A stretch of 64,000 bases of DNA from Streptomyces sp. SCL15-4 (GCF_033366695.1 NZ_JAOBTQ010000001.1:806001-870000); one strand, 5' to 3'; numbered from the stretch's first letter, positions 52,697-62,114 are shown. Numbers and translations: made by a program. Notes: generated by a model from the sequence alone, not told the origin.

Positions 52697-53125
52697 CTAC
52701 TGCCGCAGGACGCGGACGGCCGCGAGCGAGGGGCCGCCGACGCGGCCGCGCGGAGGACTCGGGGGCTTGTGCCCCGCGGAGCGCGCCGGGCAGGCGCGCG
52801 GAAGGGCCGGCGGCACCGGCGGATGTGTCTCGTCGGCGAGCCCGGTGTCGTCCAGGGCGGCCCGCGGGCGGTCCGCCGTGTGGTCCGGATGACCGTCCGC
52901 CGCGTGCCGGTGCCGGGGCGGCCCGGTCGGACCCGTGTCGTGGCCGGTGTCCGCCGGGTGCGCGGCGGCCCGCGCCGGTGCGGCGGCCGGGCCGGGCCCG
53001 CGGAAGGAGCAGGCCTGCGCCGAACCGGTGAGATGGGCGGCGATCACCAGGACCAGCCCGATCAGCAGGGCGGCACGACGGGAGCGCCCCGCGCGTCCGT
53101 CGCCGCTGCCCCATGACCCGATCAC
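52697..53125 (-). CDS. Small exported His-rich protein (DUF6153-like)
   Basis: A 142-residue protein. It has an N-terminal membrane/signal segment (RRAALLIGLVLVIAAHLTGS), then a His/Pro/Asp-rich region (PPRHRHAADGHPDHTADRP) and a C-terminus SLAAVRVLR reminiscent of DUF6153 proteins. The many histidines suggest metal binding outside the membrane. The start GTG at 53125 is the best in-frame choice but lacks a good ribosome site. It is divergent from the broken gene at 53126. Confidence 0.55.
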   Translation of the reverse strand: MIGSWGSGDGRAGRSRRAALLIGLVLVIAAHLTGSAQACSFRGPGPAAAPARAAAHPADTGHDTGPTGPPRHRHAADGHPDHTADRPRAALDDTGLADETHPPVPPALPRACPARSAGHKPPSPPRGRVGGPSLAAVRVLRQ

Positions 53126-53623
53126 ATGCCGCAGGGTAGTGGGATAGTGACCCACTGTCACATCGCGGCACGCCCGCCGCCCGCCCGGCAGTCGCAGACC
53201 GGCGAGAACGGCCGTCCCGCGCCCGACCTGCGGTTCGCGGTCGTACGGGACGCCACCGGGCGCTCGCTCACCTCCTGCCGGGAGGAGCACACCGAGGAGC
53301 TGCACCTGATCGTCGCCTCCAGGGACCTGACGCGCTATCGGCATCCGCACCCGGCCCGCACCGCCGACGGCACCTGGTCCACTCCCGTGACGCTGCCGAA
53401 GGCCGGTGCCTGCCGGGTCTTCGCCGACTTCACACCCACCGGCGGCGAAGGCCTCACCACCTCCGGCGCCGCCGCCACGACCTCCAGCCCTGTCTCGGCG
53501 CCCGCCTACGGCCACCCGGTGGCACTGCGCTCCAAAAACCTCGGTATCTGCACGTGCACCCGGCCGGCGAGCCCGGCGACGGCCTCCGCGCAGCCCGGGA
53601 AGCACTCCGGACACAACCACTGA
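53126..53623 (+). pseudogene. Decayed gene for a secreted YtkA/CopC-like protein
   Basis: The frame reads DLRFAVVRDATGRSLTSCRE, EELHLIVASRDLTRYRHPHP and TWSTPVTLPKAGACRVFADF, clearly the core of a common Streptomyces exported protein. The signal peptide is missing at the start. Later the similarity shifts to another frame (YLHVHPAGEPGDG near 53545-53590) and the end is lost. It shows frameshift plus truncation and is not expected to work. Confidence 0.65.
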
Positions 53624-53777
53624 GCACGGCCGGGGCACCGGGCGGTGACACCGTCCGGACTCTGTGACAGCCGTGGCACAGCCGGGCCACGCGATCGTCA
53701 ACTACCGTCCTTCGCCCGGCCGTTGTTGCCTAGCATGAGGCTCGACGCATGAGGATCGGGTGATTCCGGGGGGCGCT

Positions 53778-54635
53778 ATGGTGCGGGGAGGGACGGCGGC
53801 GCGGCTCGGCTGCGCCGCCGCGGTGTGCGGCCTGCTGCTGGCCGGCTGTACCTCCGGCGGGGACGGCCCCGGGCGGCCGGCGGCCGGGACGGAGAGCGGC
53901 GGGACCGGGAGTACCGGTCCGTCGCCCAGCGCCGTGGTGGACGCCGACCCGGCCAAACTCCCCCGGACCCCGGCCCGGGCCGCCGCCCTGATCCGCGACA
54001 TCATCCTCCGGCCTTCCGCCTTCGGCCCCGACACCGTCCGCCGCGCACCGTACGAGAGCGATCCGCGCCGGTGGGCGGTGCTCGGGGACACCTGCGTCTG
54101 GGAGCAGCGGGCGCTCCCGGCGGACGTCCTCGCCAGCCTGACCCGCCACTACGAGATCCCGGCGCGCGACGGCAAGGGCCCGCTGAGCCTGAGCGCGGTC
54201 GTCACGGTGCACCGGAGCGCCGAGCAGGCCGACTGGGAGAACGCCGAGGTCCTGGAGGAGATGATGCGCTGCCCCTCGCAGTTACTGGGCCCCGGTGAGG
54301 TGCTCCGGGATCTGACCGACGTGCCGAACGCCCTCGGCGACTCGGGGAACGGCTTCACCGACGATTTCCTGGCCGAGTCCGGCACGTACACCGGCGCCGA
54401 TGTCGGCGGACCGCACCCGTACGTCTGGGAGCAGACCCGCATCGGCCAGTTCACCCTCGCGGTCTCGGCCCGTGGCGCCAAGGGCTGGTCCAGGCCCGGG
54501 CTGCTGGACCTGCTGCGCGCGCCGCACGCCACCATGCGCGCGGGCCTCCGCGCCGCGATCGCCCGCCGGTCGCCGGCCACCACGGCTCCGCCTCCGACGC
54601 CGCGGACCACCGGATCCGAGGACGGCTCGCGATGA
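53778..54635 (+). CDS. Putative lipoprotein next to sensor kinases
   Basis: A 285-residue exported protein with lipobox LLLAGC about 25 residues in, a Gly/Ser/Pro linker and a soluble domain (about 60-265) that I do not recognise. It contains DTCVWEQRALPADVLASLTR and WENAEVLEEMMRCP with possible paired cysteines. The ATG at 53778 has GGGGGG upstream. Its stop overlaps the first kinase start by 4 bp (ATGA), so it is very likely made with the kinase and may deliver or sense the same ligand at the outer face. Confidence 0.83.
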   Translation: MVRGGTAARLGCAAAVCGLLLAGCTSGGDGPGRPAAGTESGGTGSTGPSPSAVVDADPAKLPRTPARAAALIRDIILRPSAFGPDTVRRAPYESDPRRWAVLGDTCVWEQRALPADVLASLTRHYEIPARDGKGPLSLSAVVTVHRSAEQADWENAEVLEEMMRCPSQLLGPGEVLRDLTDVPNALGDSGNGFTDDFLAESGTYTGADVGGPHPYVWEQTRIGQFTLAVSARGAKGWSRPGLLDLLRAPHATMRAGLRAAIARRSPATTAPPPTPRTTGSEDGSR

Positions 54636-56761
54636 CCGAGGGGTTGCGTCCTTCCGACCCCGCCCGGATCGGCGGGCACCGGCTGCTCGCGCGGCTCGGG
54701 GCCGGCGGCATGGGCGTCGTCTACCTCGGCCGGGCGCGGTCCGGGGAACTGGCCGCGGTCAAGGTGATCCTGCCGGAGTACGCCGACCGGCCCGAGTTCC
54801 GCGCCCGGTTCCGCCGCGAGGTCGCCGCCGCCCGCCGGGTGGCGAGTCCCTGGGCCGTGCCGGTGACCGGCGCCGACCCGGACGCGCCCGCGCCCTGGCT
54901 GGCCACCGCCTTCGTGCCGGGCCCCTCGCTCGCCGAGGCGGTCGCCGCCCGCGGTCCGCTGCCGCCGCGCGCGGTGCGGGTGCTCGGCCGGATGCTGGCC
55001 CGCGCGCTGACCGCCGTGCACGACGCGGGGCTCGTGCACCGCGACGTCAAACCCGGCAACGTCCTCCTCGCCCTCGACGGCCCCCGGCTGATCGACTTCG
55101 GCATCGCCCGCGCCGCCGACGAGACGGCCCTCACCTCGGCCGGCGTGGTCGTCGGAACCCCGGGCTTCCTGGCGCCGGAACAGGCGCGGGCCCGTCCCGC
55201 CACACCGGCCGGCGACGTGTTCTCCCTCGGCTGTCTGCTCTCCTACGCCGCGACCGGACGCCCGCCCTTCGGCACCGGGGCCGTGGACGCCCTGCTCTAC
55301 CGCACCGTGCACGACGCACCGGACCTCGACGGCCTCCCCGACGGCCTGCGCGAGCCGCTGGAGCGCTGCCTCGCCAAGGACCCGGCCGACCGGCCCACCG
55401 CCCGCGAGGTGGACGCGGCGCTCGGCGGGGACACCCCGTGCGACACCGCCGACTGGCTGCCCGACGACGTCGTACGGCTCGTCGCGGACCGCTCCGCGGC
55501 GATACTCGCGCTGCCGGACATCGAGGCGACGGCCCTGGACGCGCCGACGGACGGGCCGCCGCCGGACGTGGCCGGAGACACGGACCAGGCACCGCGTCCG
55601 GGTGGCCGCCGCCGCTTCCTGCTCCTCGGCGGCGCGGCCCTGCTGGCGGCGGGCGGTGGCGCCGCCTTCTGGGCGAGCGGCCGCGACGACGACCCCGGCC
55701 CCGCCGCCCGCCGCTGGCTGCTCGGCGTCCAGGCGGACCTGACCGGACCTCAGAAGGCCGTCGGACAGGCCCAGGAACGCGGCGTACGGCTGGCCGTCGA
55801 GCAGTTCAACGCGCGGCGGGACAAGCCCTTCACGCTCACCCTCGCGGTCGCCGACGACGGCGGCGACGAGACCCGCGCGGTGCGGGCCGCCCGGTCCCTG
55901 GCCGCCGACCGCGATCTGCTCGCCGTCATAGGCTCGACCGGTGACCGGACCACCGGCGCCAGTCTCGCCCCGTACGACGCGCAGCTCGTTCCCCAGCTGA
56001 CGGCCTCCTCCGCGCAGTCGGTGTACGGCGTCGCGCAGCCCCGGCACTTCCTCCAGGCCGTCCCCGGCTACATGGTGTCGCCCGCGCTGATCGCCCTCCG
56101 GCTGGCCGAGGCGGGCGCGAAACGCGCGGGCGTCCTCATCGACCGCGACGGCGGCATCGCGTCCTGGCAGCTCGGCCACACCACGTTCCAGTCCCTCGGC
56201 GCCGCGAGGCTCCGGGCCGAGCCACGGGTGGTACCCCGGCTCGCGCGCGATCTCGCCCCGGTGGTCGGCGAGATGCTGGCGCGGAAGCCGGACGGGTTCG
56301 TCTACACGGGCACTCCGGCGCGGGCCGCGGCCGTCGCCCGGGCCCTCGCCGCGCGGCGCTTCACCGGCGTCCGCGTCCTCGGCTATCCGGCCGCCGGCCG
56401 GGAGTTCCTGGCCGCCGCCGGCCCCGCCGCCGAGGGCTGGCAGGTCTTCGCGCCGTACATCGACCCGTCGGCCGCGCGGGTACGCGGCTTCGCCGCCGCC
56501 TACCGCGGACGCTACGGCTCCCCGCCGCCGTACTGGGCGGCGGAGGCCTACGACGTGGCCCGCATGGTCATCGACCGCGTCGCCGGCGCGGGCGCCCGGC
56601 CCTCCCGGACCAGGCTGTACGACCTGCTGGCCAAGCGCCCGTACAAGGGGCTGGTGCGCAGTTACGCGTTCGACGAGCACCAGCAGCTCAAGGGCTACGA
56701 CCTGTTCCGCTACGAGGTGGCGGACGGCCGGTACGCCTACGCGGGCGAGGCGTCGTTCTGA
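54632..56761 (+). CDS. Ser/Thr protein kinase fused to periplasmic ligand-binding domain (1)
   Basis: A 709-residue receptor kinase. The cytosolic kinase (about 10-270) is intact: GAGGMG loop 23-28, Lys44, HRD 136-138 with Asp138, DFG 155-157 and APE 181-183. One membrane segment (about 328-350) follows. The extracellular part (about 362-709) is a type I periplasmic-binding domain like branched-chain amino acid receptors (LLGVQADLTGPQKAVGQAQE, then GVRLAVEQFNA). It should bind a small ligand outside and phosphorylate targets inside. It is coupled to the lipoprotein (4-bp overlap) and to kinase 2 (TGATG). Confidence 0.95.
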   Translation: MTEGLRPSDPARIGGHRLLARLGAGGMGVVYLGRARSGELAAVKVILPEYADRPEFRARFRREVAAARRVASPWAVPVTGADPDAPAPWLATAFVPGPSLAEAVAARGPLPPRAVRVLGRMLARALTAVHDAGLVHRDVKPGNVLLALDGPRLIDFGIARAADETALTSAGVVVGTPGFLAPEQARARPATPAGDVFSLGCLLSYAATGRPPFGTGAVDALLYRTVHDAPDLDGLPDGLREPLERCLAKDPADRPTAREVDAALGGDTPCDTADWLPDDVVRLVADRSAAILALPDIEATALDAPTDGPPPDVAGDTDQAPRPGGRRRFLLLGGAALLAAGGGAAFWASGRDDDPGPAARRWLLGVQADLTGPQKAVGQAQERGVRLAVEQFNARRDKPFTLTLAVADDGGDETRAVRAARSLAADRDLLAVIGSTGDRTTGASLAPYDAQLVPQLTASSAQSVYGVAQPRHFLQAVPGYMVSPALIALRLAEAGAKRAGVLIDRDGGIASWQLGHTTFQSLGAARLRAEPRVVPRLARDLAPVVGEMLARKPDGFVYTGTPARAAAVARALAARRFTGVRVLGYPAAGREFLAAAGPAAEGWQVFAPYIDPSAARVRGFAAAYRGRYGSPPPYWAAEAYDVARMVIDRVAGAGARPSRTRLYDLLAKRPYKGLVRSYAFDEHQQLKGYDLFRYEVADGRYAYAGEASF

Positions 56762-58947
56762 TGCGCCCGCTCGCCGCGGACGACCCCGAGGACATCGGCG
56801 GCCACCGGCTGCTGGCCCGGCTCGGCGCCGGCGGGATGGGCGTCGTCTACCTCGCCCGCAGCCCGGGCGGAACGCCGCTGGCGCTGAAGGTGATCCGCGC
56901 CGAGCACGCGGCGGACCCGGCCTTCCGCGCCCGGTTCCGGCGCGAGGTGACGGCCGTGCGCGGCCTGTCCGGGCGGTGGCTGGTACCGGTCGTGGCCGCC
57001 GACCCGGAGGCCCGGGCCCCCTGGCTCGCCACGGAGTTCGTGCCGGGCCCCTCCCTCGTGGAAGCGGTCGACGGCCATGGAGCGCTGCCGGTGGCCTCGG
57101 TGCGGGTGCTGGGCTCCCGGCTGGCCGAGGCGCTGACCGCCGTGCACGCGGCCGGTCTGGTGCACCGCGATGTGAAGCCGGGCAACGTCCTGCTCGGCCT
57201 CGACGGTCCCCGGCTGATCGACTTCGGCATCGCCCTCGCCGCCGGCGCCACCGCGCTGACCGCGCCCGACGCCGTCGTGGGCACGCCCGGTTTCCTCTCG
57301 CCGGAACAGGCCCGCGCCCGCGCCGAGGAGACCGGTCCGCCGAGCGACGTCTTCTCCCTCGGCTGCGTGCTGGCGTACGCGGCCTCGGCCCGGCGCCCGT
57401 TCGGCACCGGGCACGCGGCGGCGGTGCTGTTCCGCACGGTGCACGAGGAGCCGGACCTGACGGACGTACCCGCCGGGCTGCGTCCGCTGATCGCGAGCTG
57501 CCTGGCCAAGGACCCCGCCAGCCGCCCGACGGCCGCGCGGGTCAAGGCGGCGCTCCACGACCCGCGGACCGCACTGGCGCGGGATGCCGGTTCCGCCGGC
57601 GGGCGGGAGGCGGGCTGGTTGCCGCCCGCCGTGCTGCGGCTGGTCGCCGAACGGTCCGCACGCGCGCTGGACGTGCCCGCGCCCCGGCGCCCCGCGACGC
57701 CGACCGTCGCCGCCCAGGCCCCGCCGGCCCCGGCCGAGGACCGTCCGCCGGCCCGGCGGCGGATGCTGGTCCTGGGCGGCGCGGCGGCCTCCGTGCTCGC
57801 CGTCGGCGGCGGCACCGCCGCGTACCTGACGAGGTCCGGCCGGGCGTCCGGCGGCGGGCCGGACGTGCGCACGCTCGGCTTCCAGGCGGATCTGTCCGGC
57901 CGGGACAAGGCGGACGGCGCGGCCCAGGAGCGCGGCGCGCGTCTCGCCGTAGCGCACCACAACGCGCGCGCGGGCGTCGCCTTCCGCCTCGCCCTCGACA
58001 CCTTCGACGACCGGGGCGACGCCACCCGGGCGCGGCAGGCCGCCGAGCGTTTCGCCGGAGCCGCCGTGAGCGCGGTCCTCGGACCCAACACCCTTGCGGC
58101 GGCGCTGGCCGCGGGACCGCGCTACCAGGCCGCGCGCACCGCCATGGTCCTGATCTCCGTGGACGATCCCCGGCTGGGCGAGGAGGAATGGGACATCCTG
58201 CGGGTCACCCGCGCCCCGGAGCAGTTGCTGGCCCTGCCGTTGACGTCGTACCTGACCGCCGTACGGCCGGCCGACCGCACCGCCGTGATCGACGACCGGG
58301 CGGCGGGCCGCACCGGCTCCGACCTGGCCGACGCGCTCGTCCGGCGTCCGCCCCACGAGGGCTCGGTCCGCGTGTATCCGGTGCCGGCCGGCAGCGACGA
58401 CTTCTCCCCCGCCGTCCGCGCCGCGCTCGCCGCCAGGGCCCAGGCCGTCGTCTTCACCGGGACATCGCCGCGGCGCGGCGCGCGCTGCGCCCGCGCCCTC
58501 GCGGACGCCGGCTTCACCGGACCACGCCTCGGCACCTGGCACCTGATGCGCCCCGCCTTCCTCCAGGAGGCCCGAACGGCGGGAGAAGGCTGGGTGTTCG
58601 GCGCCCCGTTCACCGACCCCGACAGCGTCTCCGGCGCCTTCCGGTCCGCCCACCGCGCCGCCTACGGCACCGCGCCCGGCCGCTGGGCCGCGGAGGCGTA
58701 CGACGCGGTGGGGCTCGTCGCCCGGGCCCTGGAGTCGCTGGACGACCCGGCCGGCGCCACCCCGGGGGCGGTCGCGCAGCGGCTGTCGGACCTCACCTAC
58801 CAGGGACTGGCCAAGACCCTCCGCTTCACCGCCGACAGCCCTCAGGGCATCGACGTACAGCGGGATGCCGGGTATTTCCTGTACCGGGCGGAAGGGAACT
58901 CCTTCCGTTTCCTCGGGCGGAACGACCGGATCACCGGACGCGGATGA
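56761..58947 (+). CDS. Ser/Thr protein kinase fused to periplasmic ligand-binding domain (2)
   Basis: A 728-residue tandem paralogue of the preceding gene with the same layout. The kinase has its loop GAGGMG (22-27), Lys43, HRD 135-137, DFG 154-156 and SPE in place of APE (180-182). A membrane segment lies at about 335-356 and the type I periplasmic-binding domain at about 371-728. Kinase domains are very similar (VHRDVKPGNVLL and LIDFGIA are shared), while ligand domains differ more, which suggests two ligands read by related kinases. The ATG shares one base with the upstream stop. Confidence 0.95.
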   Translation: MRPLAADDPEDIGGHRLLARLGAGGMGVVYLARSPGGTPLALKVIRAEHAADPAFRARFRREVTAVRGLSGRWLVPVVAADPEARAPWLATEFVPGPSLVEAVDGHGALPVASVRVLGSRLAEALTAVHAAGLVHRDVKPGNVLLGLDGPRLIDFGIALAAGATALTAPDAVVGTPGFLSPEQARARAEETGPPSDVFSLGCVLAYAASARRPFGTGHAAAVLFRTVHEEPDLTDVPAGLRPLIASCLAKDPASRPTAARVKAALHDPRTALARDAGSAGGREAGWLPPAVLRLVAERSARALDVPAPRRPATPTVAAQAPPAPAEDRPPARRRMLVLGGAAASVLAVGGGTAAYLTRSGRASGGGPDVRTLGFQADLSGRDKADGAAQERGARLAVAHHNARAGVAFRLALDTFDDRGDATRARQAAERFAGAAVSAVLGPNTLAAALAAGPRYQAARTAMVLISVDDPRLGEEEWDILRVTRAPEQLLALPLTSYLTAVRPADRTAVIDDRAAGRTGSDLADALVRRPPHEGSVRVYPVPAGSDDFSPAVRAALAARAQAVVFTGTSPRRGARCARALADAGFTGPRLGTWHLMRPAFLQEARTAGEGWVFGAPFTDPDSVSGAFRSAHRAAYGTAPGRWAAEAYDAVGLVARALESLDDPAGATPGAVAQRLSDLTYQGLAKTLRFTADSPQGIDVQRDAGYFLYRAEGNSFRFLGRNDRITGRG

Positions 58948-59026
58948 AAAATGGGGTGCAACCTTGTGGGCGGGTTGTGAGTCTTCTGATCGATCACACC
59001 GTGGTCGCGTCTACAAGGAGACCATC

Positions 59027-60085
59027 ATCAGCGCCATACGCAAGACCCTGACCGCCACCGCCGTCGTCGGTGCCGTCCTCGCGGGCTCCGCCGCCTGCGG
59101 AACCGTGGAGCAGCTCTCCGCCGGCAAGAAGCTCGACCGGGCCTTCGAGAAACTCGGCGAGAAGAAGACGCTCTCCTTCGAGCTGGACCTCGACACGGAC
59201 GCGGCGACCCTGAAGGCGCTGGACGCCAAGTCCGACCCCGAGCCCGGCGACGAGATCCCGGACGAGGTCGCCGAGCTGCTCAGCGACGCGAAGATCACGC
59301 TCACCATGCAGTCGAAGAAGCCGCTCGCCGACTCCGGCGACAAGGACCTCGTCGGCATGGCCATGAAGGTCAGCTACCCGGACGGCGACCTCGCCGAGTA
59401 CCGGGTGATCGGCGACTACGCCTACATCCGCGCCGACGTCAAGGCCATCGGCAAGCTGACGGGCAGCCCCGTGCCGCCCGCCGACGACCTGCCCCCGGAG
59501 GCCGGTGCCTTCAAGGACGTCCTTCAGGGCAAGTGGGTCAAGTTCGACACCAAGGAGATGGAGAAGGCCGGCCTGTCCGGCCAGGAGGACGAGGACAGCC
59601 CCTCGCCCGCCCCGTCGCTGGACGCCAAGACGCAGAAGAAGCTGATGAAGTCCCTGCGCGAGGTCGTCGCCCGCGAGGTGGACCTCAAGACGACCGACGG
59701 GGACGGCGGCACCGAGCACGTCACCGCCACGGCTCCCTTCCGCACGCTGATCACCAAGCTGCTCCACGAGATCCGCCCGCTGGCGAAGGACCTGCCGCCG
59801 GGCATGGACCTGCCGACGGACAAGGACCTGAAGGACGCCCCCGACGCCAAGGTGACGGCGGACTTCACGCTCGAGGACGGCGAGCTGTCCGAGATGGACG
59901 TGGACCTCGCCAAGCTGGCCGAGACGCCCAAGGTGAAGAAGCTGGGCCTGACCCTGCGGCTGAGCGACGGCACCAAGCCCACCGCTCCGGCCGGCGCCAA
60001 GGAGCTGGACCTGAAGGAAATGATGCAGGGCTTCCTCGGCAGCCCGGAGCTGAACGACGCCGAGTTCGGCGACGACGAGTTCTGA
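59027..60085 (+). CDS. LppX/LprAFG-like lipoprotein with non-canonical start
   Basis: About 352 residues with a signal peptide (IRKTLTATAVVGAVLAGSAA) and a cysteine in the AACG sequence as a weak lipobox, then a charged mature domain resembling LppX/LprG lipid-binding lipoproteins. The domain carries KLDRAFEKLGEKKTLSFELD, YAYIRADVKAIGKL, WVKFDTKEMEKAGL and VTADFTLEDGELSEMDVDLA. No ATG, GTG or TTG sits next to the strong AAGGAG at 59015-59020; an ATC at 59027 is 6 nt from it. An in-frame TTG at 58964 would add 21 residues before the signal peptide. It follows kinase 2 and ends at a strong terminator. Confidence 0.8.
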   Translation: MSAIRKTLTATAVVGAVLAGSAACGTVEQLSAGKKLDRAFEKLGEKKTLSFELDLDTDAATLKALDAKSDPEPGDEIPDEVAELLSDAKITLTMQSKKPLADSGDKDLVGMAMKVSYPDGDLAEYRVIGDYAYIRADVKAIGKLTGSPVPPADDLPPEAGAFKDVLQGKWVKFDTKEMEKAGLSGQEDEDSPSPAPSLDAKTQKKLMKSLREVVAREVDLKTTDGDGGTEHVTATAPFRTLITKLLHEIRPLAKDLPPGMDLPTDKDLKDAPDAKVTADFTLEDGELSEMDVDLAKLAETPKVKKLGLTLRLSDGTKPTAPAGAKELDLKEMMQGFLGSPELNDAEFGDDEF

Positions 60086-60101
60086 TCCCGCCGAGCGCGA
60101 A

Positions 60102-60124
60102 GGGGGCGGTGCCGCACCGCCCCC
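60102..60124. terminator. Terminator of the kinase/lipoprotein operon
   Basis: A perfect 11-bp inverted repeat (60102-60112 and 60114-60124) with a 1-nt centre, 16 bp after the lipoprotein stop. Confidence 0.85.
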
Positions 60125-60175
60125 GGCCGCATCGGGTGAGCCACGGCGACCCGCTCCCCGCACGCACACCGAAGC

Positions 60176-60212
60176 CACCGCCCCCTGCCGGACGACCGGC
60201 CCGGGGGCGGTG
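60176..60212. terminator. Second stem-loop
   Basis: A 10-bp perfect inverted repeat (60176-60185 and 60203-60212) with a 17-nt loop. It shares its arm sequence with the terminator 60 bp upstream. Confidence 0.6.
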
Positions 60213-60598
60213 TCGCGTCGGCACCCGATGCACCGGCAGGCGAACAAAGACGGCCCACTCGACCAGGTGTTCGCCGAAAGTCCGCCGACGGAGCCACCGG
60301 CACGGGCACCGACAATCTGACTTTGCACAGACCCGCTTTCCGGGCCGATCGCGGCACCGCTGCCGGTAGCGTCATCCTTGCTCCACGTCACATGGGCCCG
60401 CCCCAGGAATCGGATGCCGCCGATCCCGGGGTGCGAAAGAGTCGAGTAAGGAAGCGCCATGCCCAACCCGATTCGCCGAGAGCGCTGGTGGCTCTCCGGG
60501 CAATTGCACGGTATCAGTTCGCCCTTTCACCCATGGGGTGATCTCGCAGGCTAAGGCACTCGCAAGCGTGATCCTTCGCAACACGTTCACGTCGGCAT

Positions 60599-61111
60599 AT
60601 GCCACCACCGCCCCGAGGTCCCGTGCGGAATACGAATCTGCGTTCCCTTCCAGGCCAGCCGCTCCCGACGTCACACCGTTGCCACGGCCTCGAATACGAA
60701 GCGTTCATACAGTTGTACGGGCAGCTCTACTACCGCTACGCGCGAGCACGCCTGGACGAAGATGCCCCGTCCCGGCTGGCCGTCGACTTCACCCTCCGCG
60801 CCGTACGCAGACGGTGGGCGGACCTTCTGCGCCAGCCTTGCCCCGCGACAGGAGCATGGAGGCAACTCCGGCACCACGTCACCGCGTTGCGCACCGAGCG
60901 TGACAGCCCCGTCGACCGTCTCTACGAGAACTGCGCGCCGGACATCGCGGACATCGCCTTGCTCAGCTACCGGCTCGGCCTGCCGTTGGACGCCACGGCC
61001 GACGTCATGGGGATAGACCGCCCGATCGCCGCGGCCGGCCTGCGCGCCGCCATACGCCACTGTCCACCTCAAGCGCTCGAACACTTGGAGGAAGTCGTCC
61101 CTCATTCGTAG
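60599..61111 (+). CDS. Sigma-factor-like small protein, unassigned
   Basis: A 170-residue helical protein. LEYEAFIQLYGQLYYRYARA, then RLAVDFTLRAVRRRWADLLR resembles sigma region 2, and a later segment ADIALLSYRLGLPLDATADV, then MGIDRPIAAAGLRAAIRH resembles region 4. The core-binding residues are poorly conserved, so an anti-anti-sigma or stray regulatory role is possible. The ATG at 60599 lacks a clear ribosome site. Codon use is less GC-biased than in the neighbours. I do not assign a function. Confidence 0.6.
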   Translation: MPPPPRGPVRNTNLRSLPGQPLPTSHRCHGLEYEAFIQLYGQLYYRYARARLDEDAPSRLAVDFTLRAVRRRWADLLRQPCPATGAWRQLRHHVTALRTERDSPVDRLYENCAPDIADIALLSYRLGLPLDATADVMGIDRPIAAAGLRAAIRHCPPQALEHLEEVVPHS

Positions 61112-61289
61112 GTCGGTAGGCACGGTCGGTGACGGTGTCTCATCCCGAGAACACCACGTCCGCGCCCCATACGCGCCACCCTTCACGCCACCCTCGCCTC
61201 AAAGCGCGGTGGTGGAGCTTGTCGTGCCCTCTTAGGATGGCCGCTCATTCCCTGGAGAGATCGGGGCTCGACCAGGAAGGGCATGCGCG

Positions 61290-62114
61290 TTGGCCGAAAA
61301 CCGACCCATCGACCTGTCCGTTCCCAGCGCGGCCAGAATGTACGACTGGCTGCTGGGCGGGAACTTCAACTACGAGGCGGACCGCCTGGCCTGCCAGGAA
61401 CTTCTACGACACGCACCGACCAGCCGGGCCTTGGCACGCAACAACCGCTGGTTCCTTGAACGCGTCGTACACGCACTCGCCGAGGAACACGGCATCAGGC
61501 AGTTCGTCGACTTCGGCTCCGGACTGCCCACCCAGAACAATGTGCACCAGGTGGCGCAGGCCGTTCATCACGAGGCACGGGTCGTCTACGTCGACAACGA
61601 TCCCGTCGTCCTCGCACACGGCCGGTCGATTCTCGATTCGAACGACCGCACCACCATCATCGAAGCCGATATGACGCAACCGGAGGCCATCTTCGAGAGA
61701 GAGGAATTCGGCCGGCTGATCGATCTGCGAGAGCCCGCGGCTGCCCTCTTCATCTCCGTTCTGCACTGCGTCAAGGACAGGGACGACCCCGCGGGCATCG
61801 TCCGCCGGGTCGTCGCCAGACTCCGGCCGGGCAGCTTCGTCGTGATCTGCCACCTCGTCAGCGACAATCGCGGTCTTCGCGAGCAGGTCACCGAACTGAT
61901 GCGGGAACAGACGGGCGACCAGTGGGGCAGAGTCCGGGAGAAGTGGGAGGTCGACCGCTTCTTCGACGACTTGGTCGTTCATCCGCCAGGGCTCGTGGAC
62001 GTCACCGACTGGAGACCGGACTCCGACTTGCGCCGGCACGATCGCAGCGTCGAGTGGACGGATTACGGCGGCATGGCGGAGGTCCCTCCGCGACCGGCCA
62101 CGAAGGAAGCCTAG
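61290..62114 (+). CDS. SAV_2177-type SAM-dependent methyltransferase (PF04672)
   Basis: A 274-residue methyltransferase of a family expanded in Streptomyces. It begins IDLSVPSAARMYDWLLGGNF, NYEADR; the SAM motif is QFVDFGSGLPTQNNVHQ, with VVYVDNDPVV and TIIEADMTQPE following. The substrate is unknown for the family. The TTG at 61290 has GGAAGG about 9 nt upstream. It is convergent with the XRE regulator, and the two stops overlap by 4 bp. Genes of this family often sit beside XRE/DUF397 pairs, as here. Confidence 0.88.
   Translation: MAENRPIDLSVPSAARMYDWLLGGNFNYEADRLACQELLRHAPTSRALARNNRWFLERVVHALAEEHGIRQFVDFGSGLPTQNNVHQVAQAVHHEARVVYVDNDPVVLAHGRSILDSNDRTTIIEADMTQPEAIFEREEFGRLIDLREPAAALFISVLHCVKDRDDPAGIVRRVVARLRPGSFVVICHLVSDNRGLREQVTELMREQTGDQWGRVREKWEVDRFFDDLVVHPPGLVDVTDWRPDSDLRRHDRSVEWTDYGGMAEVPPRPATKEA

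Larger units (their letters stand above)
60086..60598. other. Intergenic region with two hairpins
   Basis: About 510 bp with no gene supported. The first 130 bp carry two stem-loops built on the same GGGGGCGGTG arm. The remainder is lower in GC and leads into the sigma-like gene. Codon patterns in the open frames are not convincing. Confidence 0.6.

Noticed and set aside
54149..58653. Very long minus-strand open frames across the kinase genes.
   Set aside because: They mirror the high-GC kinase genes on the other strand; the kinase frames hold all catalytic motifs.
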